Assembly: GCA_034620365.1 (NCBI GenBank)
Contig: JAQGEQ010000084.1
Coordinates: forward strand, 1,426,001-1,490,000
DNA length: 64,000 nucleotides
Source of the DNA: Pegea sp. RAD2-039
Lineage: Eukaryota > Chordata > Thaliacea > Salpida > Salpidae
Direction of reading: 5' to 3'
Position 1 is the stretch's first letter. The number at the start of each line of letters is the position of its first letter. Made by a program: the position numbers and the translations under genes. Of the stretch, positions 1 to 13,100 are shown piece by piece. A model generated the notes under the pieces. The model worked only from the letters and a program-made list of their open reading frames with translations, searched no databases and was not told the DNA's origin.

Positions 1-3000
1 AAGTAACAATTATGATAAATTATTAGATTATAAAACATATTTAGGCAACATCAAATGACTGAAATAATTTTCTACATTTATAATTATTACCTAATCAAAG
101 AAATCTTAAAACCTATTTCTCATGGTAACAAATTCAAGAGTTTTTGTTATAAATCTTTTTGAGTTCATTGTTTAATAAATAAACTGAATTGTAATGAGTA
201 AAAATTTGTAAATTATAATTTTATTACAAAAATTTGTTTAAAACTTCTAAAACATGGTTGTCAATTCATCAAAAAATTGAGTTTTAGGTGATAAATGGTA
301 TACAATCAGAAAAAATATTGAATTATGTACAATGATATATAGTTACACTTCTTATTATGAGTATTTTCCCATCTAGTTAGACATCAATAAAAAATTAACT
401 TAATTTCAACTCAAAATAGGCATTCATGGAAAAGATTAAATTCAAACTTATACAATACAACAATTTAAAAATTAAGATAAGTTTAATGCAGCAAAATTAA
501 ACAACAAATAATTAAGAAGTTTAAAACAACTATAGATAGTTAAAAAATAATAATGCTATTAAAATAAAGTAAAAAGCAAAAATAAGTGGAAAATCTTTTT
601 TTTTAAATTTAGTTACAAGTGAAAATATGAAATAAACATTGAAACGGTCGGACAAAGTGAAATCAACTTTCAATTTAAAAACAAACATCATAATTGTAAA
701 AGCATATCAACAAATAATTCAAGTTGAAAAATAGTTATAAATTTGTTGTCCTACACTTTTAAATATAGAAAAAATTAATGATTAAGTATCTTTGGAAACA
801 TCAATATAACAAATTATCAAGATAATTAGCAGAAATTAACAAGCATGCAGAATTTCCAAAGCAGTCAGTTGTGTAATTTAGATGTTTTATTACACTTTTC
901 AAATAAAAATATTTACAAAATTAATTCTTTTTACTAATCACAATAGTTGTATATCACTTTGTGTAAACAAATATATCAAAAGACTATTTCATGATTAATT
1001 AAACTGTTTTAATCATAAAGTTAACTAAATCTATGAAATATAATCTATTTCCATCACCATTTACAACAATCATGTATAATAAATGAAAATTAACCTTTAG
1101 AAACCTAAATTCTAGATTATAAAATTTAAGTATATTTTTAAATAATCAAACTAGTAAATTATCAAAGCAGTGAAAGTTATAAATCTTTAAGATTTTAAAA
1201 TGCAGCAAAAATAAAGCTTTCTTATCAATAATACTGTGCATGAAGTAACCGAAAAAATTTAAAGAAACTATCTTAAGAACTATACAAACAAGAGAACCCC
1301 AAATTTTTATAAACAACTAAGTAGGAGACGCCATTAAGTTCGTAAAAGCTAGACAGCAGAATGCTGCGACAAACAGGCGTACGAATAACTCGTCTTATGC
1401 AAAAGATCTAAAGATTCTCGATAAGGTTGCTTAAGTTTAAAGGTGTAAAAATGAGTAACTATCTGAGCATAATGTCAAACTTTCTAATGTTGGAAGCATA
1501 ATATTTTTGTAGGTTTTAAAGTATTTCTCTAATAATTTAATAATTTTTGTATCAGATAATAGATACAACTTTAAGTTAATTTTTTCTTATGAATTATAAT
1601 GTCATAGCTTTGTTATCTAAAATTGTTTTTAATTAATTAAGCTAGATTACATTTATAAACATCAAAATCGTAGGAGTAATATTTATTCTAGTTTCTTAAA
1701 ATAAAATTAGATTTCTTATTAAAGCCTAATTATTAAATCTAAATGCGTTTACTAATCTTCAGAGGTTTAGCCTACCACTTAATCAAATATCAAACTATGT
1801 ATAATGGATAAAAACGCATTACCATCTTCACAAAATATAAATTAATACTTTAATTGAATTTATGTAAAATCAACTAAACAAAAAGTTAAAAAGCTTTTTA
1901 ATATATCATTCATATAAGTAAAGGATAGTCCTAACATTTTCCTGTTAGTATAAAACAGCTGCAAAAGTATAAGTCGCTTCCGCAAACTGAGAGAATACAC
2001 ATTTTTTACTTTATCGTTAATATCAAAAATTGTTTTGATAATTTTTTTTTGTCAAGATTGATTATGCTTTTTTAAACAGCAGTGTCATAACTTTCAAAAT
2101 ATAGTAAATTATTCTGAATCTTCTGATGCCTATATATAGTACTTAACAAAGTTGTAAGAAATAAACCAGCTGCTTTGGATTGTATTGACGATGTATAGAA
2201 GGTATATTAAGAAATTAGTCTTCAATTATCCCTACTTTTCGATTAATGCAAGTTCAAACTTTTTTCTGTCATCTTTCAACGCAAATAGAAGATTATAACT
2301 TTTATAGTAAATATCACTTCACCAAGAACTGAATTTCTAAAAATTATCTATCGAATGGTAAAAAAATTGTAACTATAATCCAGAGGCAAATAAATCTTAA
2401 GAATCCTCCATCTCCAAACGTAAAATTTACGGTTATAAAGGTTTCCTAGTCATTAATTAGTTTTATTAACCTCTTAGTCTTTTTAGGTGAAGATGTTAAA
2501 TAAGTTATAATCAAAATTTTAAGTCAAACACTTATTCTTAGATTGCAAGAATGTCTAACTACTCAGCTTGTATATTAATAATTATCTTTAATTTTTGAAG
2601 GATGTTTATGAAGTTTATATTGAAAGAAAGCCTTTTAGAGAATGATTAATAACCTCTAACAGCTCTAAGCGACAAGGTGGACATATTATAAACAAAGTCT
2701 ATGCACAGGTATGAAAAAAGTTGAATTGTCAATTTCTTTCATGTACGGTTTACAAAGCTCAGCCAGAGAAAAACCAACATTAAACTAGATACCAACATTA
2801 ACTAAGTATTTTTACCTATTGACAACTGCAGGTTATATTTAAGCACAGCTTTTTTAAACAATTTAAAATATATTATTCACAAAAAGCAAATGTCTTAAAC
2901 TCAATGCACAGTTTTACGATAAGTTTTGTCATTAAACTGCTTCTATTGTAGATTTATATACACATTTGATGTAATTTTCCAGTTAAAGTTTATTGTAATT

Positions 3001-6000
3001 TTTTTCTGATCATCATAAAATAAAAGTAGTCAGATTACATAATATGTGATCAAAAAAATGAGTAAAACCATTTTTTATTTGTATTTTTACATTTGTTAAG
3101 ATTGTACTTCAACTAAGATAAGCAGTGCATAGATACCTGAAACAATTATGGCCTTTCTTTCTAGAAATGGTCACTTTTTCATTTATGGAATATAAGCAAA
3201 ATGGGTTCTGATTCTCTCGTCGTGGACAGGTATATAAATTGGGCTGGCTTAAAATGCTTTTTACATCAAAACTAATTTGCTACAAAGTATAAGTTTTTTT
3301 TTTAATATCAAACTTTTCTAATAAAATTCAATGTTGTAATCTACTTATGAGCAAAATATATAACAATTGTTACAGAAATAATTCTATTCATGAAAATCTT
3401 TTTCGTAAAACTTGCGTACATTAGCAGGCATTTTGTCTCACAATGTAAGAGACAAGGGAATTTTAAAAACTTTCATCCTTCACTTTCTTATACTTCATTT
3501 TTCAACTAAATAGAGATTTTATAAAATCAGCACTTCCTTTTGCTAAAAGACGGTTCTTTTAATCTGAGGAGCTCAATCTATTCAAATTTGTTTTAGTTTT
3601 TTGTACTAGTACAGAATTGATACTAGCTTTACCAATACTTTAAACTAAATTTCTTCTTGTACTGTCAGACTACTACACTAATAGCAAACTGATGTGAATT
3701 TAAAATCATTAACAGTGTTTGGAGAGATTAGTTAGAAATCTTTTGTAGACTTAGTATCTCTAGCTTGTTAACTCAGTGAACTTTATTTGTGTATTATATA
3801 TCATTCATTGCTTAAAATTTTTGATTATCTAAATAGCACATAAGGTCAGCTAAAAATATTGTAAAATTGAATCATAAGCTAAAAAATAATGTTAGCTAAA
3901 ATAAAATTTTATTGCTGAGATATACTATTAAAGAAGATGTAAATAAAATATAATTTAAAGTTAGTTAGAAAAGTGTTTAAATTCCTAATTTTGTATGGTT
4001 ATACTAATAGTTTTGATCTTTGATTTTTTGAAGCAAAGATTTATTGAGGTTTATTAAGAACACTTTAAAATCGATTACTCTGAAGAAATTAACTTTATCT
4101 TACTTTATTTGCAGTTCTGAAACAGCAACTAAGTTGTAGAACACTTTATTCATTTTACTTTTAATAGAATAGTAATAATTTTGCTTTTAATGTGTAATTA
4201 CAAAGCTATGTTATCTTTTTTTAATAGTGTGTTCTGTTCAACGTTCTCTTACATATTATTTCAACAAAGCATATTTATTTTCACTCATTTAAATTTTACG
4301 ATCGCTAGGCGGTACTTTAAAAGTTGCTTTATGCTCGATTAGTTACTTATAAAAAAGGCCTTCTCATGATAACTGTTAAATTATGTTGTATAGTTTTACT
4401 AAAAAACCAATAATAGCAAAAAATAGGCTATTGAGAAATTATAAATTAAATTTGCTTAGTAAACAATTAAATTTAAATCATGATAACTGATTATAGCTGT
4501 AAAAGTACAAAACTACCAGCGTAGACAAATATCTAAAAAAGACTAATGGAAAACAATATATCAAGTGCCTAAGATTATAATTTACCAAAATACAAATAAC
4601 TCAGTTAATCTTTTTTCGACATACTGTTGCAATGTTTGTCCCTATTTTAGAAGTATTCTTGGCAAAATTTAAAAAATATAAAGAAATTTAGTTTAGTCGT
4701 TAATGCCAATACAAATTTTGAAATAGATTAATATTGAATTTTAGTAATACTTTTACCCTTTTATAATTACAAAATGTGTATATAACACTGAGCTTTTACC
4801 CTTTTATAATTACAAAATGTGTATATAACACTGAGCCTTCAATAGTTGTGTAACACTTTCTTAACCTTGAATACTATTTCTGATACAATTTCATTTTTGG
4901 GGATTTTTATAACAATTTATACTCATATTAAATGACAAAAATAATAGAAGGAAAGAAAAATAAAGCATGCTGTTGTTATTCAGCAAGTTTTTTCCTTTGT
5001 TTACTTTATTGATTTAATGATTTTGTTAAAAAAAAATGGTTTTTATGAAAGTAGAAATGTTAGTTGTACTTTTGTTTGCTATGATAAATTTATATATAAG
5101 ATTTAATTTAGAATACTTACTTATAAGTTAACAACCTACAAAACTATGTTCAGTGTCTTAATGATTATCTATTAATTGAATACATTTTCATGGCGTTTTC
5201 GTACGTGCTTCTAAACAAAAAATATTTTCATAGTTATGTCAGATTTTGAATCTACTAAAATTAAATAAATTTATAAATATTCAGATTTTATAAAATTTCA
5301 TAGTTACCCTTAATTTTAATGGCCTATTTGAGTCTTTTACTTTTGATTTTATATACTATTAATTTGTTTTTCTTTACTTTTTTAAATAGATTTAATATTT
5401 TTTCAAAGTGTTGTTAACATATAAACTAAGTATTAAAAAATTATAATTAGCATTATATATTTTTGTTCATCTTTAAAAGCTTCTTTAGTTTTGTTGTATT
5501 ATGTTTGTTTTATGATATAGTTAAAAAGTACTTACTATATTTTTTTGTTTATAATGTTTGATAAATTTGTGAATATATTTTATTTCAATCTTTTTTTTAA
5601 ATTTTACTTTCTTTATACTTTATTTAGAGTTTAACTAAACTTAACTTTAAATGTATTTCTTAATTTATCTGTAGAACTTATTCCTTAGGTTATAAGTTTA
5701 TAATATATAAAAGTTGCCGATATTTAGATATCATAGTTTAGTTATAGATTTTATTTGCTTTGATTCAAATTGTAATTAACAGAAGTTTAGAAATATTTGT
5801 TAAACTTGTAAAAAATATTAATTCATAATTTGTCAAAAAAAGTACTTTCATTTAAAATATTTTGAAAACTCTTTTATATAGTGTTTAATAATTTATTATT
5901 TTTAGGAAAATTTTATTTTGTATAGTTTATATATCCTTTTTTGTATGAACCTCACAAAAGCTAAGATAAAAGCCAGGATAACCATAAAAAACCAAAACGT

Positions 6001-6839
6001 TTTTAACTGAAAGTTATTCCTTAAATATGTTGCTAAATTAAGTCAAGAAAAAAAGATGTTTTATTTCTAAACTAAAGTAAGAGATCAAAGATAGAAAAAA
6101 GGACTAGATGAAGGACTAGAAAGTAGAGATCTGTTGATATAAACAATTAAATTTTTGGTCAAAATATCAGAATTTCCAGATATATGTTTGAAATTGTTTC
6201 AATTCATAAAATTTTTGAGAAGATTTTTCTGAAGCAATAAACTAAATTCTCATAAGTGCTATCACTAGCTCAATGTGTGGTAAGAATAGACTAAGCAGAT
6301 CCTTTAAAGGTTTATTTTATCTCCCAATTTTGTAGTATTAGAGAGAGGATGACTTTATATGATCTGCTAGTGAGAAACTGAACAACTTGGAATGTAGAAT
6401 TTTGGAAACTTATTAAAAATGATTCTGATCCTTACAACCATGTTCTGTAGAAATGTTTATAATTGTTCAAAATTTTAATGTCATTAGAGAGTTGATTAAT
6501 CTGTAAATTTTAATATAACTTTTTTGATTAATTTTGTCAATTGGTGAATTTAAAAGTAACCTTTCTCATCACTAATTTATATTCTTTTTATTTCATTCAA
6601 AATTTCAATGGAAATTTATTTTCAAAAAATTTGATTTTTAATCTGATTGACTATATCATTATTAAATCAAGTTGAACTCTAACCCCATCTATATGATAAG
6701 AGAAAATTAAAAAAATTAAAGAAAATCATTCATAGGTTTATAGTTGTTTTCTTGATGGCCGTTTTAGGTTTATTTGAGAAATGATATTGATGTTATGATT
6801 ATAACCTTTAAGTTTCTTTCACGATTAAAGGTTTTAATA
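1..6839. other. AT-rich non-coding stretch, no gene recognised
   Basis: I found no exon chain, RNA gene or mobile element in this left end. Open frames are short and look random. A patch near 1320-1440 is less AT-rich than its surroundings but encodes nothing I recognise on either strand. The only discrete structure seen is a perfect 43-base tandem duplication at 4750-4835. The last few hundred bases would include the promoter or 5' leader of the oxygenase gene that starts at 6840. Confidence 0.5.
4750..4835. repeat. Perfect 43-bp tandem duplication
   Basis: The 43-base block 4750-4792 is repeated without any difference at 4793-4835. Each copy starts CTTTTACCC and ends AACACTGAG. Absence of divergence suggests a recent local duplication or an assembly stutter. 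Confidence 0.9.
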
Positions 6840-9023
6840 ATGAATGATATACCTGTAGTAGATTTTGAAGCATGTGGTATTCACCATAGCCTGATAAATG
6901 AAAAAGAAGATTTGAAAAACCTTGGAAAACTAATTTGTGATGCATTTGTAAACTGCGGGTTTGTGTATCTTACAAATACTGGAATATCAAGGTTAGTTTG
7001 TCTGCTTTATCTTACTATTTGCACCAACTTTGTTTGAAAATTAGATATTTGAATTTTTTATTACATAATCTAACAAGATAAGTTTTTTTAGATTCTTTAA
7101 TTTAATCTTTTTTTTTCAGTGATTCCGTTGATGAACTAAATGGAGTCACTGGCAGCTTTTTCCATTCACCAAATCAAGAAAAACTGAAGTATACAAGACA
7201 AGAAAACAACCATGGCTACGACTTCATTGGCAGTGAAAGGTTTACATTTTGACATTAAATAGTGAAAAATTGTAATCGTTACAAAGCTTTTTTTACACAA
7301 AAACGTCTCTACTTTTAAAGCTTGAATGATAATCAACCTGGAGATTATAAGGAGTCTTATAACATGACTTGTAAAAGTGCTGAAGAAGAAGGTTATATTT
7401 GGCCCGATGATATAGCTCCAAATTTTTCTAAAATATCTTTTGAATTTATGCGTAAATGCAAGACACTGACCTTACGTATTATGGATGCAATTTCATTGGG
7501 GTTAGAGATGCAAGTTAGTTGTAAGAATGATTAAATCTTTTTCTTCTAACTTTTCTTGTACGAATTTAGCGGAAGCGTTTTTGTACATGTTATTTCGTGA
7601 CCACGTGATAAGCTCAGAGTTTGTCATTAAACTGATTTCAGTCCGGCTTTACATCAAATATTTCAATTATCTTAAAATTATGAAATTAATATAAATACAA
7701 GTTTAATGTATTGACATAAAGATTTGTTCTTAATTTAATTTTTCCCTCAAAACTGAATCTGAGATTTCTTAGATTATGTTGAAGTTATTATTTCCATTTG
7801 TTTTTTTTACTTTCTGTTGCAGATTATTTGTTAATAGATTTAAACTATTTCAAAAATACATATTCTTGAGTTTTAGAAAATGTTAACTCAGATTTTAGTA
7901 ACAACTTTTCTTTTTATTTCAAGTCATATTTGATTTTGTTTATGAGTAAAAAATACTTTTTAAAATTATTAATCAATAACACTAATTGACAAATACTCAA
8001 CAATATTTCATCCAAATACTTCTTTTATCAAAATTCAATATTTTTGTTGGTAACCAAATGCAAACTTTTTTGATAGGACACAAAATTCCTGTCGAGATGT
8101 CATTCATCAGTGATGAAGTCGAACAACAATTCATCTCTTCGTTGTCTCCACTATCCTCCTATGCCAAAGAAAGTAGAAAAGGATCAAGTGAGGTTATGTG
8201 AACACACCGAACTACGGAACACTCACTTTAACTCTTCCAAGATAGTGTTGGAGGACTGCAGGTTCCTGCAACTTCTTCATCACTTATAACTAACTAGTTT
8301 TTGATTGCTAACTAGGAAACGGGTGGAAACTAGTTGTGTGGTCATCTAATAAAGTTCGATAACTAACTAGTTTGCTGACTTGCTACTAATTGTGTGGTAA
8401 CTAACTAGTTGTGTGGTAACTAACTAGTTGTGTGGTAACTAACTAGTTTTGTGGTAACTAACTAGTTGTGTGGTAACTAACTAGTTTTGTGGTAACTAAC
8501 TAGTTGTGTGGTAACTAACTAGTTGTGTGGTAACTAACTAGTTGTGTGGTAACTAACTAGTTGTGTGGTAACTAACTAGTTGTGTGGTAACTAACTAGTT
8601 GTGTGGTAACTAACTAGTTGTGTGGTAACTAACTAGTTTTGTGGTAACTAACTAGTTTTGTGGTAACTAACTAGTTGTGTGGTAACTAACTAGTTTTGTG
8701 GTAACTAACTAGTTGTGTGGTAACTAACTAGTTTTTTTTTGCAGCCTCATCGCATTATTGGAACAGGTGACCCGGAAAGTTTGAACAAAGTACGAAGATC
8801 AATTGCGTTCTTTGTGCATCCGACTGGCGATCTTCCCGTGTCTCTTGATCTTCTCGGAGATCCTGAAAAAGGAGTGAAAAGGGACCGAGATGAAAGTCCA
8901 GATAAATCCCGTGCAGTCTTCCGTTCTCAAGCGCTTCGAAACATCAGTCCTGAGATGTTGAAGCAGATGACGGTGGGAGAATATGTCAACTTGCACTTCA
9001 CACGAAACTACAGCCGCAAATAG
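6840..9023 (+). CDS. 2-oxoglutarate/Fe(II) oxygenase (isopenicillin N synthase-like family), core apparently broken
   Basis: Exons seen: 6840-6991, 7120-7239, 7321-7513, 8077 to about 8261, and 8745-9023. The first three join in phase and give the N-terminal domain of this family (IPVVDF near the start, NHGYDF, then NQPGDYKE). The fourth gives a LRCLHYPP block, then the iron-binding H-T-D followed by Y-G-T-L-T-L and F-Q-D-S-V-G-G-L. These lie in three successive frames, as if one extra A were present near 8210 and another near 8230. The last exon gives P-H-R (distal iron histidine) and R-R-S (2-oxoglutarate arginine and serine), then a C-terminal tail ending at TAG 9021-9023. About 40 residues expected between GGL and the distal histidine, including the usual G-D-x-x-x-W-T stretch, were not found; a minisatellite occupies that intron. 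It is either a pseudogene or a functional gene with sequence or assembly errors. Substrate unknown. Confidence 0.75.
8398..8733. repeat. 19-bp intronic minisatellite, 17 full copies
   Basis: Seventeen head-to-tail copies of a 19-base unit (TAACTAACTAGTTGTGTGG) run from 8398 to 8720, with a partial copy to about 8733, directly before the acceptor of the last oxygenase exon. The only variation is G or T at one position of the unit. Units 3, 5, 13, 14 and 16 carry T. Degenerate unit pieces begin by about 8285. Each unit contains a GGTAAC donor-like string, a CTAAC branch-point-like string and a CTAG acceptor-like string. Confidence 0.95.
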
Positions 9024-10101
9024 TCACCATGCTGCTCCTAGTTAATCTACTTTTACATATAGCACTTCGCAAATATTATCTGAGTTTTTGACTTCTGCTT
9101 AAACCTCAATTTTTGGAACCCGGCTCTATTTTTTCTTCAAACGACTAATGACGTGTTTCTCATTTGATTGGTTTTAAGATACTCTGTCTCCCCTTTCTCA
9201 GTAAGAACTTCTTGGACGTTTTTACGTTTAAAATTATGTATCACTGATCAGTTAGATTTTTTATTTATTTATTTAAGCAGTAGACAAGAATTAATTTTAA
9301 AATGTTTTTACTCAAAATGAATAGACTGAAATGCAAACAAAGAAATCTTTTGCTGCTGGCTTTGAAAGCTGATTATATAACGGCAAATAAATCCTACTTA
9401 ATTTCTATTAGCTATTAAAAGTATATCTTCTCACTATTTTTCAAGACTCTTTAAGAAGTTAGTTTTTTATTAGCAGAGAAATTTACATCAAAAATTTAAC
9501 ATTTCTTGATCATCTGTAGATTGAAACTAAAAGAATTTAAATGTAAATGAAAACCAACAGTAGCATCTTTTAATTAGTAAGATATAAGTTTTGAGGATTT
9601 ATAGTTAATATATTACGTTGAAGAATTTGTAAAAACTTCAACTGATAGTCTATAGTAGTTCTTATTACATCTTGAAATCGTTTTCTTATCACTGCAAAGT
9701 TTTTGATTTAGTTTTAACGGTAGCTTATTAGTTTATGTTAAAAACTTTTTTTCGATCCACTTAAAATTAGTTTTCAAAAATATAGTAAAAATAAATTTAT
9801 TTAATAAGTTATAAGTTTGAAGATTTTCGTCTATATATTCTTTGATAGGATCTTTAAGTCTTGTTGATAAAAATTAAAACAAAAAATAAGATTTTCAAGT
9901 CTTTCACTTTTCAATAGTCTTTTAATTCAGTAGTGACAGATAGACAATAGTATTCTGCTTTTGAAACATAAAAGTTAAATTTTGAACTTTGCAGTAGACT
10001 ATATATAAATAATTTAAACTAAGTGAAAAACCAATAGAAGCAATTTTTTCTCTTATTTAAGATGTAACATAAAGCAAAAAAGCTTATGAAGCTAGTCAGA
10101 A
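9024..10101. other. Intergenic, no gene seen
   Basis: This is the 3' flank of the oxygenase gene and 5' flank of the coiled-coil gene, both on the plus strand. It is AT-rich with only short random frames. Confidence 0.5.
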
Positions 10102-13100
10102 ATGTTTTATGTGGGTCAAGAGCTAGTTGTTGTTGGCACAGCACTTCCAAACAGAGCTCCTACCTCTCAGCGTTGTACTAGATTATCTAAGATACGAGAT
10201 ATTAATCAAAAACAGCAATATCAGCAACTTGTTGCAGCTACTAAAGATCTTTTATTAGAAAAATATATAGAAAGTTTAGTTAGTAGCAAAAAGCAGAAGG
10301 AAGAAGAAAGAAATCTTTTTAAGGAAAGGTTCCATGTCTCCCATAGCTTTAGAGATCGCTTGCTTAATAAAAGAATGATCAGCTGGAAAGAAAGGATTGA
10401 GATACTAGGAGATCAAGCAGGCTTAAACAGTGTCAAGAAAAGGATGTGGGGAGAAGATGATGATATAAATTTATCAATACTTAATGAAAATAAAGTGAAG
10501 ACAGAAAAGGATGAAAATGAATCAGACTATCAAGATGAGATTAATGAAATGTTAGAAACGTCAGAATCAGCTTCTGTGAGCTCTTTCGTTCTTCCTCCGG
10601 TTAAAAGCGGTACAAAGCAGAAATTAAAGAACTCAATAAAAAAGAAAAAGGCAGCAGAAGATGTCAAACTACCCAGTATTTTATTAACCCCTGCTTCTAA
10701 AAAATCGCCATCAATTGAAAAACAATCTTTTTTAAATAATAGTCAGACAGGCAAGGATATAGGAAAGAAAATACTTTCGTCTTCAAGATCAGCTTCAAGA
10801 AATTATGTAGAAAGCCAGAGGACTAGCACAAGCAGAAATGGAGAACTAAGTTTGACTAAAACTACTTCAAATGTAACAAATTCGATTAGAATGACGAAGT
10901 CTGAGCTTTCCCGGTGAGTTAGTCTTTCATAAATGACTTAATTTATCAAAAAGAAACTAAATCTAATGCTGATTTTATAAAAATAATCTCTTTGTTCTGA
11001 AATTAATATTAACATTTTGTAAATGTATTTTGTAATGTATGTTTTGTAGATGTATAGTTTTTTAAGCTTTCAAATATTAAAAAATTATTTTAAAAATATA
11101 GGTAACAGAAATTGGCTTGCTTAATTTAAATCAGATATTACTTTATTTAAAAAAATCTCAAAAAAAAACAAGTAATAAAAAATCCGATTTTCCCAAAAAT
11201 GCTTATTTTGTAACATAAGATATTTTAGTAATTATTAATACTTTGAATCAAGTGTTAGTAGACTCAATAATTTTTATCTTCAAAAAATTAAAGCAAATTT
11301 CATATCTACTTAAAATTTTCAATTAGATAAATACCTTGCTTTTTAAAATCATTTGTTTAAGCAAACCAAAAATCGAACTAACACAGAAAAATTACAAAAG
11401 TTTTTCAGTTTACTCTTTATCAATTTCACTATCCGTATCTCACTTATTATTTATTTACAATTTCTGATGCTTGCTGGTTTTCACTTAAATAAATGATAAA
11501 TCTTTTATAAGACATAAAGTTAAAAAATTTCTATTTTAGCATGGTACAAATTTTTACTGTTTTTATAAACCCAAAGTTATTAGCTTCAAATGACCAGTTA
11601 CAGTTCAATAATTCATCACTTAACATTTTCTAAGTTTCAGATAGTTAATCTTCTAAAACTCATCTTACTTATAGACTTATTCATTCTTTCGCTATAGATT
11701 AATTTTGAAATTTAGCTCAATGCTTTTTATTTGGTTAATTAATAAGTGAAAGCTTGACATATTTTACAGTTTACGTTGATAAATATCTTATTAAAATATT
11801 ACATTTATTTAGATTACAACGAATTCGAAACGAGTTGCTTAATCGAAACAAATATCTTTTAACTGAAATAACTAAAGAAAGAAAAAAGTTTGAGGCAATT
11901 TATCCAGCCAGTCGTATCGAATCATTAAAAACTCGAAATATAAATCTTCGAGCTGAAAACTCAACCATACTTGAAGAAGTAAAATAAGTTTTATGAAGTA
12001 ATTCTGCCTTGTTCGTATCGTTGTGGGTTTAAATTGTGTTCATAACGCATTATAATGTTTAATTGATACTTTAAGAAAGTAGATGCTTCGGATTAAGTTA
12101 ATTATAACAATACTAAACTCTTTCTAATAATCTAATGAATTTACAGATTTATTAAACAAGTAATCAAATGATTATGAAGTAAAACTTTTGTAATAACTTA
12201 AACATTAAATGAATTATTCTTTTTTTCGTAGTTCACAGAGCTTAAATTCAAGCTTCATGAAATCGCACAAGAAAGTAAAACAGAGAAACTTGATTTACAA
12301 GCTCTTCAAAATATCAAAATAAGCAATGAAAATCGATTGAAAAACTTTATAGAATCATATGAAAGGTAAGCTCTTGTAGCTTGCTTTTCAAACTTTATAG
12401 CTGAAAAAAAAAATTATTCAGAGCACAAGAAGAAAAGATGAAACTTGAAAAAAATGCTCATAACTCATTAGAGAATATAGATCAATTAAAACAACAACTT
12501 TTAAATCTTAAGAACGAAGAAGATGAAATCAAATTACTTGAAAATGAGATCTTAGAAAAGGAAAAGGTCTGATACAAAATGGTTATGATATTAAATATAA
12601 ACAAGTTTTTGATTTATACAATTTTCAGGAAACAATTTCTAATCAGAAACAAATTTATTCAAAAGCCTTAGAAATTAAAAACACTTTAAAAGAATCTATT
12701 CAAGAAAATATTTCCTATAAGAAAGAACTGAAAAATCTTGAACAAATTAGATCAAGAACGATGAAAAAGATGGAAATAATAGATGTCGATCTAAATGATT
12801 TGTGTCTTGAAGTTAGAAGTTTACAATCAAACATTACTAGACTCAAAGATAATGAAAATTATCAACAAAAGTATTTGATGGAAGCAGAAAATGAACTCAA
12901 ACAAATAAAACAATGCAAGCTGAATATGAGGTCTATAGATACTCAGGTTAAATCATTTTGTTAATTTAGTTTCAAGCATCACTTGACGTGAATGGAAAAA
13001 TAACAGAAGTTATTTTACAAATACTCATAAGATTCAAGATATATTTTTATAAAATATGAAGATACTTTGTTTTAAAAATGAGTGTTCAAATTTGTATTTT

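Noticed and set aside
7986-8201. Open frame of 71 codons in the oxygenase region
   Set aside because: It is an out-of-frame shadow of the fourth oxygenase exon, whose true frame gives the L-H-Y-P-P and H-T motifs.
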